Source of the DNA: Heligmosomoides polygyrus polygyrus
Lineage: Eukaryota; Nematoda; Chromadorea; Rhabditida; Heligmosomidae
NCBI GenBank assembly: GCA_947396885.1
Contig: OX377204.1
Location: 3,782,001 to 3,846,000 of the forward strand
Length of the DNA stretch: 64,000 bases
Reading direction: 5' to 3'
Below, piece after piece: positions 11,060-20,960 of this stretch. The translations under genes and the position numbers were made by a program. How positions within the stretch are numbered: the stretch's first letter is position 1; every line of letters begins with the position of its first letter. The notes beneath the pieces were generated by a model. The model had not been told where the DNA came from. It was given only the letters and a program-made list of their open reading frames with translations, and searched no databases.

Positions 11060-11450
11060 GAGCAGTGTCAAGCTTGAGGTTCGCGAATCGGAAAGGAGGG
11101 GGGGGGGGGGAGGAGGTTGTACTCACTCGGTTTTGGCAGAGGATTCTCTCAAGTTTAGGTTTTTAGATGATGTTTGCATCTATTAATGAGTTATTTTTCT
11201 AGGTGTGGCTACGATAATGCGGAGGCACCTGCGTTTCCTGGAGTTAAAAAAATAGGATTGAATATCAAAAAAATTTATGCCAGTTATTGTACAGTGAAAA
11301 ATAAAGATTTCCTGTCCGCAGATTTAGAGTCAATGAGAGCTTTTCATTTTTTTCCAGATCTTCCCAGAGCGTCATAGACACTATAGCCTTCTGCCTGATG
11401 GAGCGACATCTACTCCCAAAGTTGCTGTTTATAAAATTTCAAGTTTTTAA
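11060..11450 (-). mobile_element. CR1 element remnant lacking its RT body
   Basis: The sequence GGCAGAGGATTCTCTC and TTTTTCTAGGTG at the left, and CGTTTCCTGGAGTT, AGCCTTCTGCCTGA and CGACATCTACT at the right, match the two flanks of the CR1 RT gene at 50.5-52.4 kb. Here about 1.5 kb between them is missing. A 13-base poly-G tract starts the match, as in the other copy. The alternative is that the 50.6 kb gene was inserted into this separate repeat. Confidence 0.55.
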
Positions 11451-11483
11451 TTTTAGTTCCACTTTTTGAGCCCATAAGGCTTC

Positions 11484-12440
11484 ATGGTCGGAAGGGACAC
11501 AAGGACCCAAGCAGACCTCGACAACCATAACGAGCAGTGGATCAGGCAGAGAAAAATGTTTTCAACGGCAAGCAAGTTCGATTGCTTCTTCATTTCGAGT
11601 TCAAGAAGCAAAGCAGTGCTGCAGGAGTCGCGGTGGGTAACATGTGTGGAACGATGGGTCCTGCCACTGTTTCCTACAATACAGCGAAAGTATTACGCCG
11701 GAAGTTCAAGAACGAAGAGGTTTGCTTGGAGGAGTAACCACGCTTCGGAGCGCCGGTTGCAGTGAACGAGAAGGTCTTCTGGAGCTGGTTCAGGAGGATC
11801 TCCGGCGGGCAACCGTGAACTGGCAGAGAACCTCAAGTGCAGTCACACCACCACAGCTCAACACCTGCGTGGCCCTGGGAAGACGTATATGTAGATGTGG
11901 TGCATGGACACCGCATGAAGTTCGGCCACCAGCTACAGGTAGGCCAGGATGCGTGCATGAACTTCTTGACTTTACGGCGGAATTTTTCTTGGCTGGAGAA
12001 CCTGGTACCTAGTGAAGAAAAGGGGTATTTCACGTTAACCACATGCAAAAACGTCAGTGGCTCAGCTGTGGCGAAGCAGGCATTCCCGCGCCAAGACCGG
12101 AACTTCACCCAAAGAAGGTGATGCTCAGTGTCAGGTGAATTTGCTAAGGAGTCATTCACCGGTAGCTGCTACCTGCGAACACTACTGTCACTACCGATGT
12201 CTACTGCAGGCAGTTGGATCGCGTTGAAGCAGCTCTTTGTTTTGGACGGCATGTTCTGGTCAGCTACCATATTCATCGGACCTTGCTCCATCGGACTACC
12301 ATCTGTTTATTCCGTTGTCGAACCATTTGCAGGAGAAACAATTTGACGTCAGCGAGCAACTTGAAAAGTGCTTCGCTAAGCTTTTTTCGTCAAAACTCCA
12401 CGAATTTTTTTTCGAATTCGCCGTTCCGCCCTCACTTCTT
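11484..12440 (+). pseudogene. Degenerate mariner transposase, chimeric left end
   Basis: The first 60 bases (to about 11545) encode VGRDTRTQADLDNHNEQW, which corresponds to the C-terminal part of the mariner at 56.4 kb. From there the sequence restarts with a mariner N-terminal DNA-binding region (HFEFKKQSSAAGVAVGNMCG), continues through NFSWLENLVPSEEKG and a DLHPKK-like block, and ends with LDRVEAALCF and APSDYHLF-type segments in shifting frames. Several frameshifts and stops make it non-functional. It looks like two mariner relatives joined by deletion or nested insertion. Confidence 0.7.
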
Positions 12441-12562
12441 TGAAGAAGTATATTTCAGTCTGTTAACTAACTTCAATTCGTGTTGCTGATGGCTCTTAAA
12501 ATCTTGTTTCTCACATTGTAGTTTTTTGCGATTTACCGTGTCCTTTTTGAGTTATTTTTCTG
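12441..12562 (+). other. Likely 3' region of a CR1-like element
   Basis: No frame. It precedes the structured tail described in the next entry and may belong to it. Confidence 0.3.
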
Positions 12563-12580
12563 CGCACTGTATTGTGCAAA

Positions 12581-12635
<55 letters not shown>

Positions 12636-12637
12636 AT
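12563..12637 (+). repeat. Hairpin plus (AAAT)n tail of a retroposon
   Basis: GCGCACTGTATTGTGC forms a small hairpin directly followed by about 15 AAAT repeats. The same arrangement, GCGCACTATGTAGTGCAAAT then A-rich sequence, closes the CR1 relic at 31.06-31.09 kb. I read it as the conserved 3' end of a CR1-type element with an expanded tail. Confidence 0.6.
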
Positions 12638-13777
12638 TCTAAGGAAGCGGGATGCGCAATTCATATAACAGATGGCAATATGTTGTAGATGATAACGGTG
12701 CATATGTTTGTTGGTTCTTGTATGTATGGAACGAAAAGTAGCCAAATTCTGTGGATATCCCGGGTTTAAAGTGATGATTTGAGGGCGCCTAGGTAAGACG
12801 GTGGAGCGCTGTTGTAGTCGAGGTGTGTATAATTCTATTATACAATCTCTAGTGGTCATATGTCTATGAATTGAAGAAGTGAAAGATCGTGTGACAAGAA
12901 AGTGAGCTAGAGAGCGTGAGCGCCAGACTAGAAGAGCGCCCACCCTTCAAAACCAACTTCCTACCAGATGTTGGTCACCTTGTTTGTGATTGGTTTCTTT
13001 TCCTAGCGGTGTCGTCCCCCCCGACTGGGATAGATCTGCGTAAATTGGACGGCGGCAAAGACAAAGAGCGTAAAGTAGAATTCTGTAGCAGGTATCCTGA
13101 ATCTATCCTAGTCGGTGGAGGGCACCTCTAGAAAAGCGGGCACAAATAGGCTCGGAGAGGGTCACCCTTTCGATCGTAGGAAACTAACAATTTCACGCAG
13201 CATCGGCGTGTGTTCAACTCGAATAAGCTAGACCATTTCTGAGGTTTTCTGTTTTGTGTGTGCCTTCCTACCACATCAGATAACCACCGAGTACATATGA
13301 CCCCCTTCTAGCTTAATTGTGGCGAAAAGCGAAACAGATATAAACCGTGTGGAATCGGATCTATCCTGACTGGAGAGGGCCCTATAGTGTTTTGCGACTC
13401 CACTCCCTTGCTTGAATTTCTACGAGAGCTTCAGCAACTGTCCCATGATGTGGGGGCTTTCATTTAAATTCAGACAACGTTGTTGTGTTCCATGGGTGAC
13501 ATACGAAACTGCACTACGGTTGCCCCTTCCGACTAGGATAAACCCTGTAAAATCTTCCAGCTAGGAAATCACAAAGAAACATTCTCTCATAGGCCCCATT
13601 GCCTTTGTAAACTAGTCTGCTTTTGCCGCCGTTGTCAAAGAGTCACATGGAGTGTCCCCTCCCACACTAGGATAGATACGGTATGCTTATAGAAAACTTT
13701 TAGAAAAAAGGCGACACGTAAGGAAACTGTACTTTTAAACTCTGTTTAATCGCTGAATACTCTCGAGACTTCCTCAC
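12638..13777. other. Unassigned; dispersed CTAGGATAGAT motif
   Basis: No gene was identified. A motif like CCGACTAGGATAGAT occurs five times in both orientations near 13020, 13100, 13360, 13530 and 13665, each beside a run of C or G. Its nature is unknown. The second exon of the gene at 13.8 kb might lie here, but I could not place it. Confidence 0.35.
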
Positions 13778-13894
13778 CTGCAGCTGTGGGTGCAGATGTG
13801 CGGGCAGGTAGATGGGTCGCGGTTGCATGAGCGTGGGATAGAGCTGAGCATTCGTTGTCAGCACGGTGAGGAGAAGGACGAGTAGAAACAGCAT
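13778..13894 (-). CDS. First exon of a small secreted peptide
   Basis: The ATG at 13894 opens a 39-codon exon: a hydrophobic signal peptide MLFLLVLLLTVLTTNA with an AQ cleavage site, then QLYPTLMQPRPIYLPAHLHP QLQ, rich in Pro, Leu and His. The frame meets a GTGAGG splice donor at 13777-13772, after which it loses composition, so the 64-codon open frame probably overstates the exon. TGCTAG lies one base before the ATG, a possible trans-splice acceptor. The layout (signal peptide ending in AQ, short low-complexity mature part, early intron) is shared with the Tyr-Gly peptides nearby, but sequence similarity is weak. The downstream exon was not found. Function unknown. Confidence 0.5.
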
Positions 13895-14311
13895 TCTAGC
13901 AGGAAGGAGCGGTAGGCGAGTGGTGGCTGGCTGACTGGCTGGTGAGTCCCGTAGTGGATGGCCTTAGTCTCAAGTGGTCGGGGCACCGGTTGCTGCCGAA
14001 TACCACCACCACCTCGACTATCGCTCTTCCGCACTCATTGCCTGAGACGTGTGCGTGTGATGTCTCTCAAGAGGAATCGATGTCCAAAGAAGGCTATTAC
14101 CTCCGAGGACGGGTTACCAGGGGCACCACCGTACGTGGGAGAGGAACGATCTTCCTAAGGTTGTTTTATTTATCTATCGTATACCTCACAGAAACGTGCT
14201 CAATATTCAAGAAAAAAAGGAGGAGAACCAAGACATGCGCAGAAAAAGGAAATAAGCAAAAAGGTTAGTAAAAATAACAGCAATGAAAAATGTCGGTGGC
14301 GCATCTTTAAA
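13895..14311. other. Upstream region, no gene called
   Basis: A 108-codon plus-strand frame at 13942-14268 lacks any recognisable domain and overlaps the likely promoter of the peptide exon. I treat it as chance. Confidence 0.35.
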
Positions 14312-14525
14312 AAAGGATGAAGAACAAAGGATAAAGAACGGCGCTACTCAAGCCCTCTATGGATGCGCCACACATTCTACTTCTACGTGATGTGGTGGAG
14401 GCGACCTGAATGCGTATTTGGCCATACAATGAGTTGCGATGGCTAGCCGATGAACAAGTCAGCGCTTTGTCCTTCCCAGACAAGTCTGGCACCAAAACAC
14501 CGACCTCGGAGGGATGGAAGGTTTG
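14312..14525 (-). mobile_element. tRNA-derived SINE, copy 3, 5'-truncated
   Basis: It matches the SINE from the tail (AGGATAAAGAACGGCG on the plus strand) through CATTCTACTTCTACG and GGCTAGCCGATGAACAAGTC to GGAGGGATGGAAGG, then stops. The tRNA-like head with the A and B boxes is missing, as is common for incompletely reverse-transcribed copies. Confidence 0.8.
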
Positions 14526-14767
14526 ATTGTAATGTGTACTGTGATTGTGAACTATAACAGTTTTGGTTCAATTACCCACGTTTGAGATAAACGGTGATCT
14601 ACAACTGGTGCATGTTTTGTGAACCCAAGGGAACGTACGTAAACTGAACCACTGACTGTCGCTTAAATACCTCAACTATCCCCTATGCACTATGTCTACA
14701 TTGGTAATTCAGACCTCATCATCTCACCAACACTAAACCTTCAACCTTGAGCCCCCAGTAGAGCAGA
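14526..14767. other. No gene
   Basis: Nothing recognised. Confidence 0.4.
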
Positions 14768-15280
14768 GCCCGGATTCATCAACGCGCATACCACGGGTAT
14801 GCTGGGTATAGGGGGTGGACATACCCACGATGTGGACATACCCACGATTCATGATAAACCTTACCCGCAAAAACGTGGGTATACCAGTGGGTAGAGAAAA
14901 CTCTCCGACAGTCGTGAGTACATCCGTATACCTGCGACTCGTTCGCGCCCCATTGACGAAATGGCGCTCCAGTGAGATCAGGCGCCGGATTCATCAACAA
15001 TTAAACCCGTTTGTATGCGGGGTATAAGGGGCAGAGATAAGAGTCAGGTAGAGATGAGGTAAGAGTCAGAGACTCAGGCTTCATCTGGGTAGCTTCACCC
15101 CTATATCCGCGGGTTAGTCGTTTATGAATCCGGCTCCAGCTGTTCTCTCGAGATGCTTAGTTGTGCCCTACCCATGATTCCTTTCATGAATACGAATCGT
15201 ACCCGCTACACACTGGTGGTAGTGGGTGCATTCCCTTACGGTATCTCTACCTATACCCACTGCTTGATGAATCCGGGCCC
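14768..15280. repeat. MITE, second subfamily, outer copy
   Basis: It begins GCCCGGATTCATCAACGCGC and ends GCTTGATGAATCCGGGCC, inverted repeats. The inside is rich in GGGTATACC-type palindromes (ACGGGTATGC, GTGGGTATACC). The terminal CCGGATTCATCAAC is identical to that of the MITE family at 24.8 kb although the interiors differ. It is interrupted by the inner copy listed next. Confidence 0.7.
14983..15134. repeat. MITE nested in the outer MITE
   Basis: It starts GCCGGATTCATCAACAATTA and ends TCGTTTATGAATCCGGC. Inner arms TTAAACCCGTTTGTATGCGG and ATATCCGCGGGTTAG pair loosely. It is younger than the element that contains it. Confidence 0.7.
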
Positions 15281-15822
15281 AGGTGCGCCATGCACTCTAC
15301 CCCCCTGTTCCGCAAAGGTCCAATACCACAGTGGAGCTGAAGAATCAGCTGAGCAACAATCCACAGATAAGACTGCCATCAACGTCTGCTTATATCGTCG
15401 CTAATAGGTTAAATTTACAATCAATCAACGACAGCGTTGCTGATTCCGCCTTAGAGACCCATTTTGATCACGAGTAGGTAAATTAGTTCAGTCAACTTTC
15501 AATATTTTTCCATAGTAGTGATTTTTTAACCAAAATTTTATAGACACAATTTCTAATACAATTGGATTGCAAGATCATGTTCTCGTTTATCAATGGATCG
15601 ATACATTCATCGAGCTAGTAGTATTCACCGAGGATAGAAGAGCAATCATCGTGAGAATCAGTAGTTCAATACGGTAGAAGGAGTGTGCACTAATTCGGTA
15701 AGTTATGTGATTTTGAAAAACCAAAGTGTTCAGACAAATAGAACAAAACGCGAATCTTCGTAATGGTGAATTCCAAAACAGCTCTCCTCCATGATTCGAT
15801 GCGATATCGTTTTGCCTCCTCG
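15281..15822. other. No gene recognised
   Basis: AT-rich with only short frames. Confidence 0.4.
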
Positions 15823-16340
15823 TCACTTCTTGCCCATGTAAATTCCTGAAAAATAAGAAGCTGTGGACTTGAGCAACTCTCTCCTTCCCTTTGTCTGCGT
15901 AGCTGTTGCTAGAAGTTGTTTATATCTGGTTCAGCGCTACTGACAACTGTTCTGAAACAACTGCTTAAGTTGGGCATTATCTAAAAATAAGGGCCGAAGA
16001 ACCGCCTTCAAAACAAGTGAGCGATATAGTCCAGGCTGTACACAACACTGCTGTGCCTCACACAATACTCAGCCGTTCGAGTGGTGCGATTGTACTACAC
16101 TTTTTAGGAAAGCGCGACCACTTACTAGAGAAGGGTTTTGACCTCCCATGGAACTTCAGGTTGAGACCGGGATCGTTAGAAAGAGCACGGAATGTTGAAT
16201 ACGAATATGGGTGTCAAAATTGCAAAATGAAACTCTTAAGCGAGTTATGGCATGCCGACTTGGGTAGCCAGGCCATAGGCAGGCCGTACGAAAGAGCTGG
16301 CGCGAGAGTCATAGGGGCTCCGTAAGGGGGCAGGCAGATG

Positions 16341-16411
16341 CGGCAGCGGCGCAGAGGTAGTGCTCCCGCTCGTCGCGTGTGACGTTGTAGGTTCGATGCC
16401 CACTGATGCCG
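16341..16411 (+). tRNA. tRNA-like relic, probably not functional
   Basis: The 71-base segment has a T-arm with GTAGGTTCGATGCCCAC, a D-arm GCGCAGAGGTAGTGC and acceptor ends CGGCAGC/GATGCCG that pair at 6 of 7 positions. The anticodon stem pairs poorly and no clear anticodon can be set. I read it as a decayed tRNA or the head of a tRNA-derived element. Confidence 0.35.
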
Positions 16412-16537
16412 ATTTCTTTGCACACCATGATTTGAGTCGTGTATGATTAAACAGCCGGGAAAGCTGATTATGTAAGCCCTAATTGGGCGGTAATAAGTTC
16501 GTAAGCTCTCAGAAAAATGTTGTGATCGCTACGAAGC

Positions 16538-16618
16538 TCTAGCACCAGACGGATCGAGAATCCGAACCTCCTGCTTACCGGGTGGGAAAGCTTTGCGTCA
16601 TTACACCACCAGCACTGT
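16538..16618 (-). tRNA. Second tRNA-like relic
   Basis: On the minus strand TGCTGGTGGTGTAATGACGC resembles a D-arm with an A box, and GGTTCGGATTCTCGATCC resembles a B box. The acceptor ends pair mainly through G-T wobble, and the T-stem is distorted. Probably decayed. Confidence 0.3.
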
Positions 16619-17016
16619 TTGATCGAACGCTACTCTGAATCGCTGCGGCGAGAAGGGGAAACGATGCTTCAGACGTTTCACATCGGACAGAAGATGTGAA
16701 ACGTTAAGACGGAGACGGTCATCTGACCCTTGGTAACACCAAATCACAGCGCGAAAGACGTTACCTGGCATTGGGTAGTATGGCATCATCGGCATGTAGT
16801 AACCACCACCTCATCCACCCATGAAGCCTCCACCGAATCCTCCAACACAGCAGCAACAGCAACAGCCAAACTGTGCGACCGAAGATGGAGGTAGAATGAG
16901 CAGCAGCAACAGAAGCAGAAGCAGAATACCAGCGTTGTTCCTCATATGCGCCTTAAAACGTATTGAGAAACCTTTATAACTGACGGACGAGTAGTCGTCT
17001 GACATCGGACTGCTCA

Positions 17017-17349
17017 CCTTACATGTGGACGTGGAATGTACTAATCAGAACATCTGAATTGTGGAGTCTAGTTGGGTGGTTTTTAAGAGGGTTGAAACGA
17101 GTTCTTCAGCCGATTCAGGTGCTACCAAGCGGAAACCTCCCCTTGTTGTCGTCCACATTTCACCAGTGTCATAGCGAGAGAATCTCTAGTCAAAATTCAA
17201 ATGTAAACCTGTACCCATGAGCAACTGCCTTATGAGACCGGATTGTGGCGGTGCCCGGGTGGTTCTATGCCGATGTGGCGTGGCATACCATCGAAGTGAT
17301 TGCTTCCCAGATGAAGTTTTTACGTGAAGGAGTTTCTTCCGGTTTGCTT
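17017..17349. other. Spacer, no gene
   Basis: Sequence upstream of the Cys-run peptide gene. Nothing recognised. Confidence 0.35.
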
Positions 17350-18712
17350 TCTCTGACAAGGGAAGGGTCTGAAGCGTATGTCTGAACGGGGGGAGCGAGT
17401 CATATTGGAAGAATCCTCACCCCTCAGTTGGTTTGAAAATGGTTCAGTTGGTTTATTTTTTGCCAAGTCGTTAAACCCAAGGAGTAGGGGGTCACAATGG
17501 GCAGCACGGATACGGCGCAGCACGCGTTTGGGGGTCTTGTACGCCCGCGATGCTTCTGCAGACAGTGGCTCGAAGCGCAGATGGGAAGAGGGTTGCCTCA
17601 TGCGAGAGAGGTCGGGGTTTGGCTGCGTTGCTGCTCTTTTGCATTTCAACTGATCGGTAGAGGTTTGGGGGATTCTGACGTCTATACCATTTTCAGACGC
17701 CTTCTGGGTGGCGTATAAAGGCTACAGACTCCTCATAGTCTGTTTCCATACAGGACCAAAGGCCTCGGGAAAACCATCCTGCTCGGATTTTCAAAGGAGA
17801 CCACGTAGTGACGTCGGAGGTGGTTCAAATGAGAAACGAGGTGTGCGGGTCCCGCAAATTAAGCTAAACAGCATCGATACACTCTTTCCCTTATGTCTGC
17901 CTGTCACCTGGAAATCAGAGGTCTGCTGAAGGTTTTCTAGAACCTAACACCAACATTGTCATCCGACTATCGAGTGGTGATCCACCTGCTTATGCTGAAG
18001 TGTGGCCCACCTTTAGACAAGGAATCTTCGAGGGAAGAAATCAAGCTGGCCGAACGGATGGCCGGCATACTCAAGGACTTCGAAGCACGTCAACTTCAAG
18101 TTGACGAAGACGAACAGCTGGAAGTGGTGGAAGAAGAAGAGGAAGATTGGGATCCACAAGATGAACTGAGGGACGTGGAGGGGCAGCAAGCAGTGGGCAT
18201 ATGATAACGTTTTCGGGCGGAACTCTTGTTTCGGAGGAAAGTGTGCGTCTTCAATTGGACTTCGGTTGCGTGCTCATAACCATGGAGGAAGGCACCGCGA
18301 TTCACTACACAGGCGCTTTGTACCTGTGTATCACTGGTGCTGAACATTTATCACTATGTTGAGTCTGAAACGTCTGAAAATGGTATTGACGTCAGCATCG
18401 TCCAAATCTCTACCAATCAATTGACATGCAAAAGTGCAGCAGTGCAGAGGAACCGAACCACTGACCTCCCTCCCACAAGCCAATCCTCTACCCACCTGCG
18501 CTCCGAGCCACTGCCTGCTGACGCATTGCGGGCGTACAAGACTCCCAAACGCGTGCTGCGCCGTATCCCATTGCAACATTCAAGGACCCCCTACTCCTTG
18601 GGTTTAGCTACTTGGCAAAAAATAAACACATTTTCAAACCAAATGAGGGGTGAGGATTCTCCCTATATGACTCGTTCCCCTCGTTCAAACCCTTCCCTTG
18701 TGAGTCATTCGG
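17350..18712. mobile_element. Fold-back element 1 with about 350-bp inverted arms
   Basis: The left arm (about 17350-17705) and right arm (about 18358-18712) are imperfect reverse complements. Ends read ACAAGGGAAGGGTCTGAA and TTCAAACCCTTCCCTTGT. Shared inner blocks include CGAGTCATAT, GAATCCTCACCCCTCA, AACCCAAGGAGTAGGGGGTC and ACCATTTTCAGACG. In the right arm 18439-18514 (minus) is tRNA-sized, with GCAGTG/CACTGC ends and a B-box-like GGTTCGGTTCC. The spacer has an acidic frame (17956-18204) containing VVEEEEEDWDPQDEL, perhaps a relic of an autonomous parent. The same arm family forms a second inverted pair at 25.25-26.41 kb. Confidence 0.65.
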
Positions 18713-19489
18713 TTATTTTCCTGAACTGCTTCAGTTCCATCTGGCAGCTTTGAAACCAATGATTTTATGGAAAAATCTGGGTTAGGGTAAGGCACTCATT
18801 GATTGGAAAGCTTTATGTTCACTCCATCAAAATCGGTTTAAGACAAAGAAAAGAAGATGATTTTCAGATCTTTCCACTCCATCTAAGGCTCTGTTATTGG
18901 ATGATGTCAATTCTGCCAATGAAGTTCCTTCTGTTTCAACCAGTACGAACACCCACTTAACCATCAACTCTTGAATCGACTAACTGGTCCTTTCTTTAGT
19001 CTTTTTTAGCCTTCATGAGCGGCTAGAATCTGTCTTAGCAATCAATTAGTCGAGACAAGGTGGCCAGGGTGTAAAGGCCGCTTTGAATTTTCGGTATATG
19101 TCGCGAAGACGGGCAGCATTGGGAGAGGCGAACACCCCATCCAATCAATGTGCGTCATTCAGATAGGGAGTGTACATCGGTACCCTGATCGGCTGACATG
19201 TGTTCAGTCTATGCTCCGCCTGGTTATTATTGGCTGGCGTGCTCCAACATGCCAAATGCTGCCTATATTCGCGACACTACCGAATTTTCTTTACCAAACG
19301 CGGCAACATGAAAACGAGCCGTCATTATGCACCAACTTTTGTAATTAATTAATATTTATTGTTACATATTATTACAATAATTATTACAATAATACTTGAG
19401 CACCAATGCAATAATCAATCCTGAGGAGGTTCGACAACGTTTGATTTCTATATGTACACCATACAGCCGTCAGAAATCGGGACGATCCG
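18713..19489. other. No gene recognised
   Basis: Short frames only. An AATAATTATTACAAT-rich patch near 19340-19390 is simple AT sequence. Confidence 0.4.
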
Positions 19490-19813
19490 TCACTTCTTCT
19501 TCTTGCCCAATATACCTCCCGATACCGCACTCGAAAGCACGCCTTTTAGGATGTTCCCAAGAATACCTGAAATCGTCATCAGAATTCACTTTTACTTTTT
19601 GGGTAAAATAGACGCGTTCAAAATCAACTTACCTTGGCTACCGTACGTTCCATAGTCACCGTAACCACCATAGCCGTTCATCGGGTAACCGTAACCGCCA
19701 TAACTGTTGTAACTTCCGTATGGAGAATAGCCTCCATAGGCGCCATACTGCGCGTCTGATGTCGCTGTGGACATCGCAAGAACAAGGACTACGAGCAGGA
19801 ATTTCGCATTCAT
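19490..19813 (-). CDS. Secreted Tyr-Gly-rich peptide, GKKKK tail (two exons)
   Basis: Exon 1 (19813-19633, 181 nt) starts MNAKFLLVVLVLAMSTATSD AQ, a signal peptide, then a mature part of YGG/YG repeats (YGAYGGYSPYGSYNSYGGYG). A GTAAGT donor ends it in phase 1. Exon 2 (19566-19490, 77 nt) follows ATTTCAG and encodes ILGNILKGVLSSAVSGG ILGKKKK then stop. Total about 85 residues. TTATTTCAG lies two bases before the ATG, consistent with spliced-leader trans-splicing. YG-rich short peptides of this kind are known in nematodes as neuropeptide-like or caenacin-type antimicrobial peptides; whether this one is antimicrobial is inference. The hydrophobic, glycine-spaced and cationic tail could form an amphipathic helix. 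Confidence 0.8.
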
Positions 19814-20315
19814 TTCTGAAATAAGGGATGAGAGAGAAGGTGAGAAGCAAAAAAGAATAGTAATATATTGTGAGGATTGATCAGAAGCAAGTTCGGAGTA
19901 CCTTTTCCTGGAATCTTCGAAAGTTTCATAACAGTGAAGTCGTTGTAGGAGATTTCTATCGAAGCAACGTGGATGGAAGAGGCTAGCTATAATGCCTACA
20001 ATGGGCCTAGTATTCTATGTCATGATGTAGAGTCGTTTGAATATGAAGACGGAATAGTGCGCAGTACTTCCTGCCTTCTACCAGTTCACCAGCCTCAAAG
20101 GTAGGAGGGTTAGCTGACCTGTAGGCGTGACCGGACTACTATCCAGGATAAAGCTACGCTTTGGTGTAGCCGGGGAGGGGCTTAGACCTTACTTCTGGGC
20201 ACACAAAAGAAAGCCTCCCTCCTTCGACTGGGTCGTCTGCGCCGTCTCTAACTACTGGTTAAACTTATTTGATCAAGATCCAGCGCAATACCGCAGCCCA
20301 GTGGAGTTGATCACT
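19814..20315. other. Upstream region of the peptide gene
   Basis: No promoter motif can be asserted. No further gene was seen. Confidence 0.35.
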
Positions 20316-20611
20316 CGCGCGTGTAGCGCAGTCAGAGGAGGCGCCGACTGTCGCCTGCACCCGATACCAGGTTCCTCGTTCGGATTTCCCGCCCAGGCCA
20401 ACCAAGCCTTCCATCCCTCCGGGGTCGGTGAATTGGTGCAGGACTTGTCTGGGAAGGATAAAGCGCAAACTTGTTCATCGGCTGGCCACCGCAAGTCATT
20501 TTATGACCAAATACGCATTCAAATCGCCTCCACGACATCCCGTAGAAGTAGAATGCGTGGCGCATCCCAAAAGGGATTGAGTAACGCCATCCTTTATCCT
20601 TTATCCTTTAC
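20316..20611 (+). mobile_element. tRNA-derived SINE, copy 4
   Basis: It starts CGCGCGTGTAGCGCAGTCAG, shows the A box and a slightly changed B box (CGTTCGGATTTC), and ends with three repeats of CCTTTAT. It is near full length. No obvious target duplication remains. Confidence 0.85.
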
Positions 20612-20637
20612 CATTTCCATGTGAATTGAATACTTTT

Positions 20638-20960
20638 AAGCGAGATTTAGGACTTCTGAAATCAAAGCGAACTCTTCCAAAATGAAATGGCCTCGAGGTG
20701 CCAGATTAATCAACGACTTACAGAGAGTTAACGGAAAAATTATAGCCGAAATTCCTGATAACGCCATCATTTCACCATATCGCCTGGCCTGTTGATAAGC
20801 CGCGTTAATTGGCGCTTTTCTCTCAGGAACTTGGCTGTAATTTCTCTGTTAACTCTCTGTAAGTTGTTGATCAATCCGGCCGCTGACAGGGTAAGCTACA
20901 GATTGAGTAAAATGGTAAGAATATTATTTTAAGGGTTTGTATAAAGAGTCTACGGATGTG
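20638..20960. repeat. Arm fragment of the 7.3 kb element, split by a MITE
   Basis: 20638-20695 (GACTTCTGAAATCAAAGCGA, AATGAAATGGCCT) and 20883-20960 (GGGTAAGCTACAGATTGAGT, ATGGTAAGAATA) match consecutive parts of the 7.3 kb left arm. They are separated only by the MITE copy listed next, so the MITE inserted into an older copy. Confidence 0.65.
20696..20882. repeat. MITE, GCCGGATTCATCAAC-end family, copy 2
   Basis: It starts GGTGCCAGATTAATCAACGA and ends TTGTTGATCAATCCGGC, with inner arms ACAGAGAGTTAACGG and GTTAACTCTCTGT in inverted order. Confidence 0.75.

Larger units (their letters stand above)
15823..16945 (-). pseudogene. Secreted Cys-run/Gly/Tyr peptide gene with in-frame TGA
   Basis: Exon 1 runs from the ATG at 16945 to 16765. 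It encodes MRNNAGILLLLLLLLLILPP, SSVAQFG, six consecutive Cys, VGGFGGGFMGG, then a TGA, then GGGYYMPMMPYYPMP before a GTAACG donor. The coding character on both sides of the TGA, where glycine (GGA) is expected, suggests a single nonsense substitution. A candidate exon 2 (15845-15823) follows TTTTTCAG and reads in phase as GIYMGKK then stop, matching the GKK ends of the paralogues and using the same phase-1 junction. Exon 1 is 181 nt, the same as in the 19.8 kb gene. The intron would be 919 bp and holds two tRNA-like relics. Exon 2 assignment is inference. If the TGA is real, the product is a 44-residue truncated peptide. Confidence 0.55.

Noticed and set aside
12577..12637. CRISPR-like array
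   Set aside because: It is a simple AAAT microsatellite tail without spacers, and no other regularly spaced repeat was found in the window.
16341..16411. Functional tRNA gene
   Set aside because: The anticodon stem does not pair and no anticodon can be assigned confidently, so it is listed only as a relic.
16800..16806. In-frame TGA as a selenocysteine codon
   Set aside because: Nematodes keep at most very few selenoproteins, the position is a Gly-rich repeat rather than a redox site, and no SECIS-like hairpin was seen downstream.
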